This document shows positions 1 through 8,290 of a stretch of 64,000 nt of DNA, piece after piece. The notes beneath the pieces were generated by a model. That model did no database searches and was not told where the DNA came from. It saw nothing but the letters and a program-made list of their open reading frames with translations. The DNA lies in assembly GCA_030650395.1 (NCBI GenBank), contig JAUSDY010000097.1, forward strand, positions 1 through 64,000, in the 5' to 3' direction. Position 1 is the first letter of the stretch; every line of letters starts with the position of its first letter. A program made the translations under genes and the position numbers. Source of the DNA: Acidobacteriota bacterium. Its GTDB lineage: Bacteria; Acidobacteriota; Vicinamibacteria; Vicinamibacterales; UBA2999.

Positions 1-630
1 TCGATCACCGAAGGCCGCATGCAGGCCCAGCAGATGGACAGCGGCCTCGGCAAGATCATGCGTATCAACAGCGACGGCTCGATTCCCAAGGACAACCCGT
101 TCGTTGGCAAGGAAGGCGTCAGGCCCGAGATCTGGTCGTTCGGCCACCGCAACATCCAGTCGGCGGTGCTGCATCCGACGACGGGCGAGCTGTGGGAGGT
201 CGAGCACGGCACCCGCGGCGGCGACGAGATCAACATCGCGCGCAAGGGCAAAGACTACGGCTGGCCGACCATCGCCTACGGCATCGAGTATCGCGGCGGC
301 GCCATCACCGGCAACATCACGCAGCAGGCCGGCATGGAGCAGCCGCTGTACTACTGGGACCCGATCATCGGTCCGAGCGGCATGACGTTCTACACCGGCT
401 CGTTGTTCCCCGCGTGGCAGGGCAACCTGTTCATCGGCGGCCACGGCACGAGAGACCTGGTCCGGCTCGTCCTCGACGGCGACAAGGTCGTGGGCGAAGA
501 GCGGCTGCTGAAGGATCTACAGCCGAAGCCCGAAGTCATCCGCGACGTGCGGACCGGCCCTGACGGCGCGCTCTATGTCATGAGCGACGGCCCAACGGCC
601 AGAATTCTCAAACTCGTTCCGAAGAAATAG
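1..630 (+). CDS. PQQ-dependent aldose sugar dehydrogenase-like protein, C-terminal part (5' end outside window)
   Basis: The frame is open from base 1 to the stop at 628-630, so the gene starts upstream of the window. The visible 209 residues are the C-terminal half of a six-bladed beta-propeller of the soluble aldose sugar dehydrogenase (YliI/GSDH) family. Typical segments are [13 protein letters not shown], the acidic [17 protein letters not shown] stretch that carries calcium and PQQ contacts in this family, [12 protein letters not shown], and the closing [15 protein letters not shown] blade. Such enzymes oxidise aldoses in the periplasm with PQQ and pass electrons to the respiratory chain. 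No PQQ biosynthesis gene is visible. The family call is firm; the substrate is unknown. Confidence 0.88.
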   Translation, partial: SITEGRMQAQQMDSGLGKIMRINSDGSIPKDNPFVGKEGVRPEIWSFGHRNIQSAVLHPTTGELWEVEHGTRGGDEINIARKGKDYGWPTIAYGIEYRGGAITGNITQQAGMEQPLYYWDPIIGPSGMTFYTGSLFPAWQGNLFIGGHGTRDLVRLVLDGDKVVGEERLLKDLQPKPEVIRDVRTGPDGALYVMSDGPTARILKLVPKK

Positions 631-672
631 AACAGGAGACCAGGAGGTCAGGAGAAACTTTTCTTACTGATC
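631..672. repeat. AGGAG-rich imperfect hairpin between genes
   Basis: Short repeats of CAGGAG/AGGAGGTCAGGAG are followed by the complementary CTGATCTCCTG, giving an approximately 11-bp stem. The same AGGAGGTCAGGAGAAA core recurs, inverted, at 2518-2565. It may act as a terminator or processing hairpin after the dehydrogenase gene. Function is inferred only from position and symmetry. Confidence 0.5.
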
Positions 673-697
673 TCCTGCACATTTTTCCGGGGGAAGC

Positions 698-1654
698 ATG
701 AAGAAGACAGCAACTCTGACAGCCGGTATTACGCTCGTCGCCACGGCCGCGTTCGCGCAGACTGGCAAGCCGGTCGCCGAGATCGTCGAGCTCGAGCTTC
801 TCACCACGAGCGAGGTTGTCGAAAAACAGCAGAAGGGCGCTGTCAACGTGATCATCGCCAACGGCGGCACGGAAGCGCGCGGGCCGCACAACATCCTCGC
901 GGGCCACACCATCATGTCGCGCCACACGGCGATCGACGCGGCCAAGGCGCTCGGCAACACGCTGGTCGCGCCGGTGCTGCCGATCGACGTCGGCGCCACG
1001 GGCGTCACGGAAGGCACCAAGACCCCGGGCGGCATCACGGTGTCGGGCGAGATCTTCAAGGGCCTCAAGCTGGCCGAAATCGAAAGCATGTATTTCAACG
1101 GCTTCAAGAACATCTTCGTGATGGGCGACCACGGCGCCGGCCAGCGCTTCATGAAAGAAGCGGCCGAGGAGATGGACAAGAAGTACGCGCCGCAGGGCGT
1201 GCGCGTGTACTACATCCCGGACTTCTACACGAAGTATCAGGACGACGTGCAGATCTACTTGTACGAGCACAAGCTGCCGATCGGCGGGCATGGTGCGGTG
1301 ATGGAGACGGCGAAGATGCTTTACCTCGAGCCCGCGCCGGGCGTGTACGTGCGACCGATTTACAAGACGGTGCCGTTCGACCCGACGGGGCAGACGCCGG
1401 AGCAGTGGAAGGCGGCGCGCGAAGCGCGGCTGGCGCGCGAAGCGGCGATGGCCCGCGGCGAAACCGTTGCCGCGCCGCAGCGCGGCGGCGGCGGCGGCCG
1501 CCAGGCCGACCCGAACGCGCCCCCGCGCGTGAACAACGGCTTGTCGGGCGACCCGCATCTGTCGACGAAAGAAATCGGACGCGACATCCAGATGATCGGC
1601 GTGAACGACACCGTCGCGCAGATCAGGAAGCTCTTGGCGGAACAAAAGAAGTAG
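698..1654 (+). CDS. exported creatininase-family protein with altered metal-site residues
   Basis: 318 residues. The first 20 or so form a signal peptide (MKKTATL...ATAAFAQ), so the product is predicted to be periplasmic. The body matches the creatininase fold: [10 protein letters not shown] near residue 50, GDHGAG near 145, and [13 protein letters not shown] near 198, which corresponds to the family's GHAGExETS motif. The family's first metal motif normally reads E-x-H-G-P-H followed by G-T-D. Here those ligand positions read E-A-R-G-P-H and A-G-H, so one His is Arg and the Asp is His. A Gly/Arg-rich insertion ([15 protein letters not shown]) lies near residue 265. Members hydrolyse cyclic or small amides, but the activity of this one is uncertain because of the altered ligands. 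Confidence 0.75.
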   Translation: MKKTATLTAGITLVATAAFAQTGKPVAEIVELELLTTSEVVEKQQKGAVNVIIANGGTEARGPHNILAGHTIMSRHTAIDAAKALGNTLVAPVLPIDVGATGVTEGTKTPGGITVSGEIFKGLKLAEIESMYFNGFKNIFVMGDHGAGQRFMKEAAEEMDKKYAPQGVRVYYIPDFYTKYQDDVQIYLYEHKLPIGGHGAVMETAKMLYLEPAPGVYVRPIYKTVPFDPTGQTPEQWKAAREARLAREAAMARGETVAAPQRGGGGGRQADPNAPPRVNNGLSGDPHLSTKEIGRDIQMIGVNDTVAQIRKLLAEQKK

Positions 1655-1728
1655 AACTCATCGCTTCGCGGCTTGTGGCAGCCGGCTATCGCCGGCTCTC
1701 TCTTTTTAACCCTCAGCCTGAGGCGCTT

Positions 1729-1972
1729 GCGCGAAGGAGCATCTCCCGGCGTTCGCGCGCCCGGCGTCTGGGCATCAGTGCCCCGCGATAGGGCTCTCGC
1801 TCCCTTCGACTACGCTCAGGGCAGGCGGCGGCCAACTCTCCCTCGGCGTATTAGGCGCTGGAGCTATGGACGCCAAGAACCGCAAGACGCCTGCGCGGCC
1901 TCCGGTCGATTTGGCGATCGAATTCTTGACATCGCCTCGCTCCAGCTCACGCCGGGAGATGCTCCTTCGCGC
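1729..1972. repeat. MITE-like element, copy A (244 bp)
   Basis: The ends are perfect 23-bp inverted repeats at 1729-1751 and 1950-1972, beginning GCGCGAAGGAGCAT. The interior has no convincing gene. Copy B at 2284-2504 is homologous over its whole length in the opposite orientation: for instance GATGGACGC and CATCGCCTCGCTCCAGCTCACG recur as reverse complements. Size, terminal repeats and lack of coding capacity fit a non-autonomous miniature transposable element. No transposase with matching ends is in the window, so mobility is inferred. Confidence 0.72.
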
Positions 1973-2283
1973 CGGCGCCGCGGCCCACCGACTAAGATGC
2001 ACCACGTGCTCACGTTCTCAGACCAGTCGATTTGCGGGATCGTCATGAACGTCATGGACCGCGCGCCATTGTTTCTTGGTCGGATTGGCGGCGACTCCTT
2101 GATTGCGCCCGTCGACTTCTCGCGCGCGGAGTTGGGATCGGAAGCTGTCGTGGTCACAGTGTTGTTTTACGAAAAACAGTGGCCGGCTGTGGGTGAAGCG
2201 AATTACCGGCAAGTGTCATGGCAGGGCAACAGGCAAGCCGCGATGAAAGCCGGCGCCCAACTGCTTAACCCTGATCGCGGCCA
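1973..2283. other. gene-free spacer between the two MITE-like copies
   Basis: This 311-bp stretch is open in frame on both strands for part of its length, but neither translation resembles a known protein and no good start or ribosome-binding site is present. I see no RNA gene in it. Confidence 0.5.
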
Positions 2284-2504
2284 GCGCGAAGAAGCATTTC
2301 GCGGCGTGAGCTGGAGCGAGGCGATGACAAAGATCAGATCGTCAAATCGACTGGAGCCCACGCAGGCGTCTTGCCGTCTTTGGCGCGTCCATCGCTGAGG
2401 CGATTAATGCGGCGAAGGAGATTTGACCGCCGAGCGAGAGCCCTCCGGCGGAGCAATTCACCCCATCGCCGGGCGCGCGAACGTCGCGAAATGCTTCTTC
2501 GCGC
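2284..2504. repeat. MITE-like element, copy B (221 bp, inverted relative to copy A)
   Basis: Terminal inverted repeats at 2284-2306 and 2482-2504 match at 22 of 23 positions (GCGCGAAGAAGCATTTCGCG core). The interior is about 23 bp shorter than copy A but aligns along its whole length when reverse complemented. Together with copy A it makes a large imperfect inverted repeat spanning 1729-2504. Confidence 0.72.
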
Positions 2505-2517
2505 AGGCCTCACCGTG

Positions 2518-2565
2518 TCAGGAGATCAGGAGAATGGTTTTCTCCTGACCTCCTAACCTCCTGTT
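2518..2565. terminator. AGGAG-repeat hairpin downstream of the bactofilin gene
   Basis: GTCAGGAGATCAGGAGAA pairs with the downstream TTCTCCTGACCTCCTAACC over about 17 bp with two mismatches. It lies just beyond the stop codon of the minus-strand bactofilin gene, where a terminator is expected. There is no clear U-tract. Confidence 0.45.
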
Positions 2566-2576
2566 TAGTTGTTGAT

Positions 2577-2935
2577 TTATTTCGGGCGCGGGCCGGTATC
2601 GATCTTGCCGCTGATCGACGCGCCGTCGTCCATCACGAACTTTGGCGCGGTCACGTCACCTTCGACTGAGGCGGTGGCCTTCAGCTCGACCCTCGACATG
2701 CCGGTCACGTTGCCCTTGACTTTGCCGCTGATCGTCACCGTCTTTGCCACCAGGTCGGCAGTCACGGCGGCGCCAGGGCCGATCGTGAGGCTGTTATCGC
2801 CCAGATCGATCGTACCTTCCACCTGCCCGTCGATCACGAGGTCGCCGAGGAGACGACATCGCCCTTAATCACGATTGACTTGCCGATCCAGCACGCGAGC
2901 CGACGCTCGTCCATCCCACCCTCACGCTTTTCCAT
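2577..2935 (-). pseudogene. bactofilin (polymer-forming cytoskeletal protein) with a -1 frameshift
   Basis: An ATG at 2935-2933 with a GGAAGA ribosome-binding site starts a frame that reads MEKREGGMDERRLACWIGKS then IVIKGDVVSS. It then runs out of frame at about 2846-2851 and stops. One base later in register the bactofilin core continues (DLVIDGQVEGTIDLGDN, then TIGPGAAVTADLVAKTV) to the stop at 2577. The repeated short hydrophobic beta-strands with G-N/D turns are typical of bactofilins, which polymerise into filaments without nucleotide. The gene is 15 bases downstream of the thioredoxin gene and probably cotranscribed with it. A single missing base next to TCCTCGG explains the break: a real mutation, a recoding site or an assembly error. 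Confidence 0.78.
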
Positions 2936-2950
2936 GTGGTCTTCCGCACC

Positions 2951-3412
2951 TCATCGGATGGCCTGTTGCACGAAGGCCTCGATGCTGTCGGCCATCATAG
3001 CGCCTGCGGCGCGCGCGGCCTCCTTGCCGTTCGCAAAAACCGCCAGGGTCGGGATGGACCTGATGCCCATGCGGGCCGCGAGGTCCTGCACGGCGTCAGT
3101 GTCAACCTTGGCCACCACGAGCGTGCCGCCGTTCCTCTTGGCCACCGCCACGATCTGAGGGGCGACCATGCGGCAGGGGCCGCACCACGCCGCCCAGAAG
3201 TCCACCAGCACCGGCACGGGCGACTTCGCCACCAGCGCGTCGAATTGCGCGGAGGTCGCCACGTCCACAGGCTCGGCGGGCGAGGGCAGGTCGGTGTGGC
3301 ATTCGGCGCACCGCGCGGCCTGGTTGACCCGGTCGAATGCGATTCGGTTCTTCTTCCCGCACTTCGGGCAGGCGATCACGATGCCGTGGTCATCGGTTCG
3401 AAGGGTGCTCAT
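2951..3412 (-). CDS. trxC: thioredoxin 2 (zinc-ribbon thioredoxin)
   Basis: 153 residues from the second ATG (MSTLRTDDHG); an earlier in-frame ATG at 3430 is less likely. The N-terminus carries a zinc ribbon with two CxxC pairs (CPKCGKKNR and CAECHTDLP) as in TrxC. The thioredoxin domain follows, with the active site WAAWCGPCRM and the cis-proline loop SIPTLAVF. It reduces cytosolic disulfides, and TrxC proteins are often linked to oxidative stress. The frameshifted bactofilin gene follows on the same strand. Confidence 0.93.
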   Translation of the reverse strand: MSTLRTDDHGIVIACPKCGKKNRIAFDRVNQAARCAECHTDLPSPAEPVDVATSAQFDALVAKSPVPVLVDFWAAWCGPCRMVAPQIVAVAKRNGGTLVVAKVDTDAVQDLAARMGIRSIPTLAVFANGKEAARAAGAMMADSIEAFVQQAIR

Positions 3413-3518
3413 GACCGGTTCGGGATGCAAAGATCGCGCTAGACGGCCGCATTGTCTCCTGGCTGAGACACTTTGCCGCGAATTTCGCTGGTACTTCTCT
3501 TGCTCACTGCCGGGCTAG

Positions 3519-3650
3519 AACGGCCGATGGGGATCGCGTTACGACGACGAGTACCGGAGTGGGTTCCTGTCCGGATACGAAGAAGCGTACCGAAACTCCC
3601 GTGGCCAGGGCCGGGGACAAGGCCGCGGGCAGGGAAGACGCAGGCCCTGA
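3519..3650 (+). pseudogene. possible remnant of a Tyr/Arg/Gly-rich small protein gene
   Basis: Between stop codons at 3516-3518 and 3648-3650 one frame reads RYDDEYRSGFLSGYEEAYRN followed by a repetitive RGQGRGQGRGQG tail. The composition (YR..GF..GYE.AYR) resembles the C-termini of small basic secreted proteins common in this group, but there is no start codon in the fragment. It may be a decayed gene end. The rest of 3413-3665 shows no other feature. Confidence 0.3.
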
Positions 3651-3665
3651 ATCAATTTCCGCGCG

Positions 3666-4817
3666 TCAGTAGGTCTGCCGCGCGACCCATTCGCGATAGA
3701 GCGAGTCGCTCGCGACGTAGCGCCCGCCTTCCTTCATCACGATGTCCTGCCTCACGAGGGCGGCGAGCGCCGACTGCACGCTCGACGCGACGGGCAGGCG
3801 ATGGCGGGTGCGCACGTCGGCCGACAGCAGCTCGGTGCCGTTCTCGAGCACGAGCGCGCGCAGCACGGCGCGCTGCGCCAGGGTCAAACGCTGCCAGGAT
3901 TCCTCGAACACCGTGTGCTGCTCGCCGAGCAGCCGCGTCAACGTGAGGTGCAGATCGTCGAGTCCCGCCGCCTTTCGTCCCCCCGCCTTCACGTCGTCCC
4001 AGGTCTCGTGCGCCAGGCGCTGGACGTCGTACGGGACGTTGGCAGCCAGATCGACGATGGCCTCGCCGAGGCCGGGCTCCGGCCGCATGCCGCCCTTTGA
4101 AAACCGCGCTTCGATCCACTCTGCGAACGTCGCCTTGTCGATCTTCTCGAGGCGCATCACCGGCCCGGCTTTGTAGAAGGGCCGTCGCGGGCCCAGCATG
4201 CGTTCCATCAGCGACGGCTCGGATCCCGCAAAGACGTAACCGACGGCACGCTGGTCCTGCACAGCGGCGCGCAACGCGTGCTCGACGCTGCCGCCGTTGA
4301 ACGCGGTGATCGCCTGGAACTCGTCGAGCGCGATTGCCATGCGCTGCTTGCGGGCCGCCGCGATCCGGCCGGGCAGGGCGAAGACCTCGTTGGCGAGTCT
4401 CGCCGTGTCGCGTGCGGTGCGGACCGACGGGAACGCGACGGCAAACCGCGACGTCCCCATCGAGTCGGAGTCGAAGCGGAGCTCGGGTCGCACCGCCTGC
4501 AGCAGCTCGCCGGCCCAGCGGCGGAGGCGGCCGGCCGGCGTGTCGGCGGCGATCAGCGCCCGGGCGTAGGACTCGAGGAATCCGATGTACGAGCTGGACG
4601 AGGCCACCGTGACCTCGACGGTGAGGATCTTCTGGCGGGCCAGGCCGCGCAAGACGCCGCGCACCAGCGACGACTTGCCGTAGCGGCGTGGCGAGATCAG
4701 GAAGACCTTCTGGCCGGCGGCCAGGTCGCGCCCCAGCCGGGCGCGCTCGGCGTCGCGGTCGGCGAATGCGCCCGAGGTCACGACCTCGCCATAGACGAAC
4801 GGGTTGGCCGGCGCCAT
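3666..4817 (-). CDS. archaeal-type AAA ATPase (Arch_ATPase-like)
   Basis: 383 residues from the ATG at 4817; the frame stays open upstream, but MAPANPFVYGE is the typical start of this family. Walker A is SPRRYGKSS (residues 42-50), Walker B ALDEF (163-167) and a sensor-like VFAGSEPSLMERML follows near 200. A winged-helix region fills the last 90 residues (LTLAQRAVLRALV...VQSALAALVRQDIV). These STAND-related ATPases are poorly characterised and are often linked to mobile elements or to DNA or stress signalling. The gene is divergent from the symporter gene, and a palindrome overlaps its start codon, which suggests local control. Confidence 0.8.
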   Translation of the reverse strand: MAPANPFVYGEVVTSGAFADRDAERARLGRDLAAGQKVFLISPRRYGKSSLVRGVLRGLARQKILTVEVTVASSSSYIGFLESYARALIAADTPAGRLRRWAGELLQAVRPELRFDSDSMGTSRFAVAFPSVRTARDTARLANEVFALPGRIAAARKQRMAIALDEFQAITAFNGGSVEHALRAAVQDQRAVGYVFAGSEPSLMERMLGPRRPFYKAGPVMRLEKIDKATFAEWIEARFSKGGMRPEPGLGEAIVDLAANVPYDVQRLAHETWDDVKAGGRKAAGLDDLHLTLTRLLGEQHTVFEESWQRLTLAQRAVLRALVLENGTELLSADVRTRHRLPVASSVQSALAALVRQDIVMKEGGRYVASDSLYREWVARQTY

Positions 4818-4856
4818 TACGTCATTATACGTAATGATTACCTGAAACAACGTAAT
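4816..4856. promoter_or_regulatory. palindromic operator-like site in the ATPase/symporter divergent region
   Basis: ATTACGT-cattat-ACGTAAT at 4816-4835 is a perfect 7-bp inverted repeat in otherwise GC-rich DNA and overlaps the ATPase start codon. A third half-site (CGTAAT) lies at 4851-4856, just before the symporter ATG at 4867. It probably binds a dimeric regulator acting on both genes. No regulator of its own is adjacent. Confidence 0.5.
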
Positions 4857-4866
4857 ATAGGCCGGC

Positions 4867-6354
4867 ATGGCGATGCTGGTCATCGTGCTGATGTCCGCGT
4901 CGTTCCTGGCGATCGGGTGGGCGGCCACCCGCCGCAACCGCGACGGCTCGGCCGCCGACTTCATCGTCGCCGGGCGCGCCATGCCGTTGTGGCTGGCCAC
5001 CATGACGATGACGGCGACCTGGGTCGACGGCGGCTACCTGCTGGGCACCGCCGAGGGCGTCTACCGCTCGAGCGTGGCCACCGGGCTGCAGGGCGGGGTG
5101 TGCTTCGGGATCAGCCTGATCCTCGGCGGGCTGTTCTTCGCCCGCAAGATGCGCGAGCACGCCTTCACGACCTTGATCGATCCGTTCGAGGCGCGCTTCG
5201 GCCCGCGCTGGGCGGTGGTGTTATCGCTGCCGGCGATGCTGGCGGAAATGTTCTGGAGCGCCGAGCTGCTCGTCGCCCTCGGCGCCACCTTCGGTGTCGT
5301 CCTCAACATGGATCTCAGCACCGCCATCCTGATGTCCGCGGCGGTCGTGACGCTCTACACGATGGCGGGCGGGATGTGGGCGGTGGCCTACACCGACGCG
5401 TTCCAGCTCGCGCTCGTCGGCATCGGCCTGGCGGCGGCGCTGCCGGTGGCGCTCGGCGCGGTAGGCGGGCTGGGCGCGGCGTGGAGCACCTACGCAGCGG
5501 CGCGTCCCGATGCCGCAGTGCTCGTGCCACCGCTCGCAGCCGCGGGCGGGTTCTGGACGAGGCAGGCGATCGTGTCGTGGTGGGACGTCAGCATCATGCT
5601 GATGCTCGGCGGCATTCCGTGGAACTGCTATTTCCAGCGAGTGCTGTCGTGCCGCTCGCCGCGCGATGCCAAGCGGCACTCGATTCTCGCGGGCCTGCTG
5701 ACGATTGCGTTGACGGTACCGCCGCTGCTGTTCGGCCTGGTGGCGTTCGCCTATCCGTGGCCGCCGGAGCTGGCCGCCCGACTGGCCGCCCAGCCGGCCG
5801 ACGCGCTGCCGATGATCTTCAAGTACGTCGTGCCGCCGGCGATCGGACTCTTCGGCCTCGCTGCCATCGTCGGCGCCGTCACATCGAGCTTCTCCGCGTC
5901 GATTCTCTCCGCCGGATCGATGTTCAGCTGGAACACGTGCACGCGGCTGTGGAATCCCGACATCTCGTTCGGGCGAATGAAGCTGGTGATGCGGGCGACG
6001 ATTGCCGCGCTCGGCATCGGCGCGGTGTGGATGGCGCTCGAGGTGCAGAGCGTGCAAGCGCTGTGGTTTTTCACGAGCGACCTGGTGTTCGTGCTGCTGT
6101 TTCCGCAATTAATCAGCGCGCTGTTCGATTCGAAGGCCAATCTCATCGGATCGGTCGCGGCGTTCAGCGTTTCGTTGCTGTTGAGGGTCGGGGGAGGCGA
6201 GCCGCTCTTCGGCATTGCGGCGCTGATCCCGTATCCGGAGTGGATCCCCTTCAAGACGCTCGCGGCCGGGGCCGGTCTCGTGTTGCTGCCCCTGGTGTCG
6301 CGGCTGACGGCCGGCCTGGCCCCGCCGCGCCCGTTGCGCAACCTCGGGTCGTAG
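4867..6354 (+). CDS. sodium:solute symporter (SSS family, choline-transporter-like)
   Basis: 495 residues, almost all hydrophobic, with about 13 predicted membrane segments as usual for the SSS/SLC5 family. The stretch AGRAMPLWLATMTMTATWVDG followed by GYLLGTAEGVY resembles the high-affinity choline transporter branch rather than proline or glucose symporters. EMFWSAELLVALGATF and TSSFSASILSAGSMFSWN are further family-like helices. It is predicted to import a small organic solute with Na+. The gene stands alone and is divergent from the ATPase gene. The family call is strong; the substrate is inference. Confidence 0.85.
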   Translation: MAMLVIVLMSASFLAIGWAATRRNRDGSAADFIVAGRAMPLWLATMTMTATWVDGGYLLGTAEGVYRSSVATGLQGGVCFGISLILGGLFFARKMREHAFTTLIDPFEARFGPRWAVVLSLPAMLAEMFWSAELLVALGATFGVVLNMDLSTAILMSAAVVTLYTMAGGMWAVAYTDAFQLALVGIGLAAALPVALGAVGGLGAAWSTYAAARPDAAVLVPPLAAAGGFWTRQAIVSWWDVSIMLMLGGIPWNCYFQRVLSCRSPRDAKRHSILAGLLTIALTVPPLLFGLVAFAYPWPPELAARLAAQPADALPMIFKYVVPPAIGLFGLAAIVGAVTSSFSASILSAGSMFSWNTCTRLWNPDISFGRMKLVMRATIAALGIGAVWMALEVQSVQALWFFTSDLVFVLLFPQLISALFDSKANLIGSVAAFSVSLLLRVGGGEPLFGIAALIPYPEWIPFKTLAAGAGLVLLPLVSRLTAGLAPPRPLRNLGS

Positions 6355-6370
6355 TCCCGACCGCCGCCGC

Positions 6371-6403
6371 TTGACAGCATCAATTAAATGAACGACCATT
6401 AAT
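6371..6403 (+). promoter_or_regulatory. promoter and TetR-type operator upstream of the efflux operon
   Basis: TTGACA at 6371-6376 is a consensus -35 box. The AT-rich palindrome ATTAAATG-aacga-CCATTAAT at 6383-6403 lies where the -10 region and transcription start should be, six bases before the TetR ATG at 6409. This layout is typical of an autorepressed TetR gene controlling a downstream pump. The -10 box itself is weak. Confidence 0.6.
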
Positions 6404-6408
6404 TTCTT

Positions 6409-7080
6409 ATGGCACGCCCCAAGAACGCCGACGGGCAGCGGACCCGCCAGGCGATCCTGGACGCGGCGCTCGACCTCTTCGCCGAAAAGGGCTTCTTCGG
6501 CACCAGCCTCCGCGACGTCGCGGCGGTGGTCGGCGTCCGCGAAAGCGCGCTCTACAACTACTTCGCCGGCAAGGACGCGCTGTTCGACGCGCTGCTCGCC
6601 GCCCATCAGCACAGCAAGCTCGAGCGCCTGACGCCGCTGGCCGAAGGCCCGATCACCGACGCTGGCGCCCTGTTGCAACAGCTGGCGAATACCACGCTCG
6701 AGGGCTTCGTGGCGCCGCGCGAGCAGAAGCTGTTTCGCATCCTGATGTCGGACGGCATCCGCCTCGCCAAGGTGGGCCGGCTCAACCTCGCCGAGCGCAT
6801 GGGCCACGGCCGACAGCCGCTCCACGACATCATGCGCCGGTTGACCCAAGAGGGCTGGTTGCGGCCGGCCGATGCCACCGTGCTCGCCATGGCGTTTCTC
6901 AGCCCGCTGATCGTGTGGCGGCAACTCCACGCCATCGACGCCGACTTACCGATGATCAAGAACCCGCGCGCCTTTGCACGCCAGCACGTCGAGCAGTTCC
7001 TGCTTGGCGCCGCCGCGTCGAAGCGCGCCGCCCGCAAGCCGTCAACCCGCAAGGCCGCGCCGGCGCGCCGGGCCTCGTGA
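6409..7080 (+). CDS. TetR/AcrR family transcriptional regulator
   Basis: 223 residues. The N-terminal DNA-binding domain is classical: TRQAILDAALDLFAEKGFFG, then TSLRDVAAVVGVRESALYNYF (about residues 10-55). The C-terminal ligand domain ends in a Lys/Arg-rich tail (KRAARKPSTRKAAPARR). It is the first gene of an operon with the membrane fusion protein and RND pump that follow, and an AT-rich palindrome sits directly upstream, so it probably represses its own operon until a pump substrate binds. The inducer is unknown. Confidence 0.92.
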   Translation: MARPKNADGQRTRQAILDAALDLFAEKGFFGTSLRDVAAVVGVRESALYNYFAGKDALFDALLAAHQHSKLERLTPLAEGPITDAGALLQQLANTTLEGFVAPREQKLFRILMSDGIRLAKVGRLNLAERMGHGRQPLHDIMRRLTQEGWLRPADATVLAMAFLSPLIVWRQLHAIDADLPMIKNPRAFARQHVEQFLLGAAASKRAARKPSTRKAAPARRAS

Positions 7081-7100
7081 GAATTCCAGGAGCCGTGCTC

Positions 7101-8285
7101 GTGTTTCGTCCAAGCCTCGTCGTGATGTTCGCCACCGCGCTCGCGGTGTCCGCCTGCAACGCGGATGCGACCCGCGGCACCGCCGCGGCCGACACCGCCG
7201 CCGTCAGCGTTTCCGCCGTTACGGTCAGCGAGCAGCCGATCACCCGCTTCATTCGCGTCAGCGGCACCCTCATGGCGCAGGAAGACGCCGAGGTCGCCGC
7301 CGAAGTTGCCGGCCGCGTCGTCGCGACCCCGGTCGAGCGCGGCAGCCTGGTGCGTAGCAACGACGACCTGATTCGCATTGCCTCGGCCGACGCCGACGCG
7401 CAGGCGCGGGAAGCCCAGGCCAACGCCGCCCAGATCGAGGCCCGGCTCGGCCTCGAGGGGGGCGGCGCCTTTGACGTCGAGCGCGTGCCCGAAGTCGCCA
7501 ACGCCAAAGCGAACCGCCAGCTCGCGCAAAACGACTTCAGCCGGGCGAAACGCCTTTACGACGACAAGCTGCTGTCGCAATCGGAGTTCGACCAGCGCAG
7601 CATGCAGGTCGAAGCCGCCGAACGCCAGTACGACGTCGCGAAGAACGGCGCGGCGCAGCAGTACCAAGCGCTGATGGGCGCCCGCGCCCGCGTGGCGATG
7701 GCGCAGAAGGCGCTCGCCGATACCGTGGTGCGCGCCCCCTTCGCCGGCGCCATCGGCGAACGCTTCGTGTCGGTCGGCGATTACGTCACGAAGGGCACCA
7801 AAGTCGCCTCGGTGCTGCGGATCGATCCGCTGCGGGTTGAGCTGACCGTCCCCGAGCAGTACGTGTCGGCCGTGGCCGTCGGCCGCGCCGTCACCTTCGA
7901 AGTCGACGCTTACCCCGGCGAGACCTTCACCGGAGCGGTGCGATACGTGTCGCCATCGGTGACGGCCGCCACGCGCGCGCTGACGCTCGAAGCCATCGTG
8001 CCCAACACCGCCGGCCGGCTCAAGCCCGGGTTTTTTGCCACGGCGCGGATCGAAGAGGCGCAGAAGCGCCCGGGCATCCTCGTCCCCGCCGCCGCCGTGC
8101 GCACCGTCGCCGGCACGGCGCGCGTCTTCGTGATCGCCGCCGGCCGCGCCGAAGAGCGCATCGTCATGACCGGACAAGTGGTGGGCGATCAGATCGAGAT
8201 CGCGACCGGATTGAAAGGCGGAGAGCGCGTCGCTACCGCCGGATTGGACCAGCTCGTTGACGGCGTTGCCGTCGCGGTGAAGTAG
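7101..8285 (+). CDS. RND efflux periplasmic adaptor (membrane fusion lipoprotein)
   Basis: I choose the GTG at 7101 because AGGAG at 7088-7092 is correctly spaced, although the frame stays open upstream into the TetR gene. The protein starts with a lipoprotein signal ending VSAC. It then shows the HlyD/MFP layout: a lipoyl half (QEDAEVAAEVAGRVVATPVE), a coiled-coil hairpin (AREAQANAAQIEARL...QLAQNDFSRAKRLYDDKLL), the second lipoyl half (VVRAPFAGAIGERFVSVGDY) and a beta-barrel/MPD (PGFFATARIE). It links the inner-membrane RND pump to an outer-membrane channel. No TolC-type gene is adjacent, so the channel must be encoded elsewhere. Confidence 0.9.
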   Translation: MFRPSLVVMFATALAVSACNADATRGTAAADTAAVSVSAVTVSEQPITRFIRVSGTLMAQEDAEVAAEVAGRVVATPVERGSLVRSNDDLIRIASADADAQAREAQANAAQIEARLGLEGGGAFDVERVPEVANAKANRQLAQNDFSRAKRLYDDKLLSQSEFDQRSMQVEAAERQYDVAKNGAAQQYQALMGARARVAMAQKALADTVVRAPFAGAIGERFVSVGDYVTKGTKVASVLRIDPLRVELTVPEQYVSAVAVGRAVTFEVDAYPGETFTGAVRYVSPSVTAATRALTLEAIVPNTAGRLKPGFFATARIEEAQKRPGILVPAAAVRTVAGTARVFVIAAGRAEERIVMTGQVVGDQIEIATGLKGGERVATAGLDQLVDGVAVAVK

Positions 8286-8290
8286 CCGCC

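Noticed and set aside
1673-2398. A 241-codon + strand frame over the MITE-like pair
   Set aside because: It crosses two repeat copies, has no ribosome-binding site and no family resemblance.
4278-6374. A 698-codon open frame on the + strand across the ATPase and symporter genes
   Set aside because: It is a high-GC shadow with Arg/Gly-rich, low-complexity translation and no family match, while both overlapping genes are clear.
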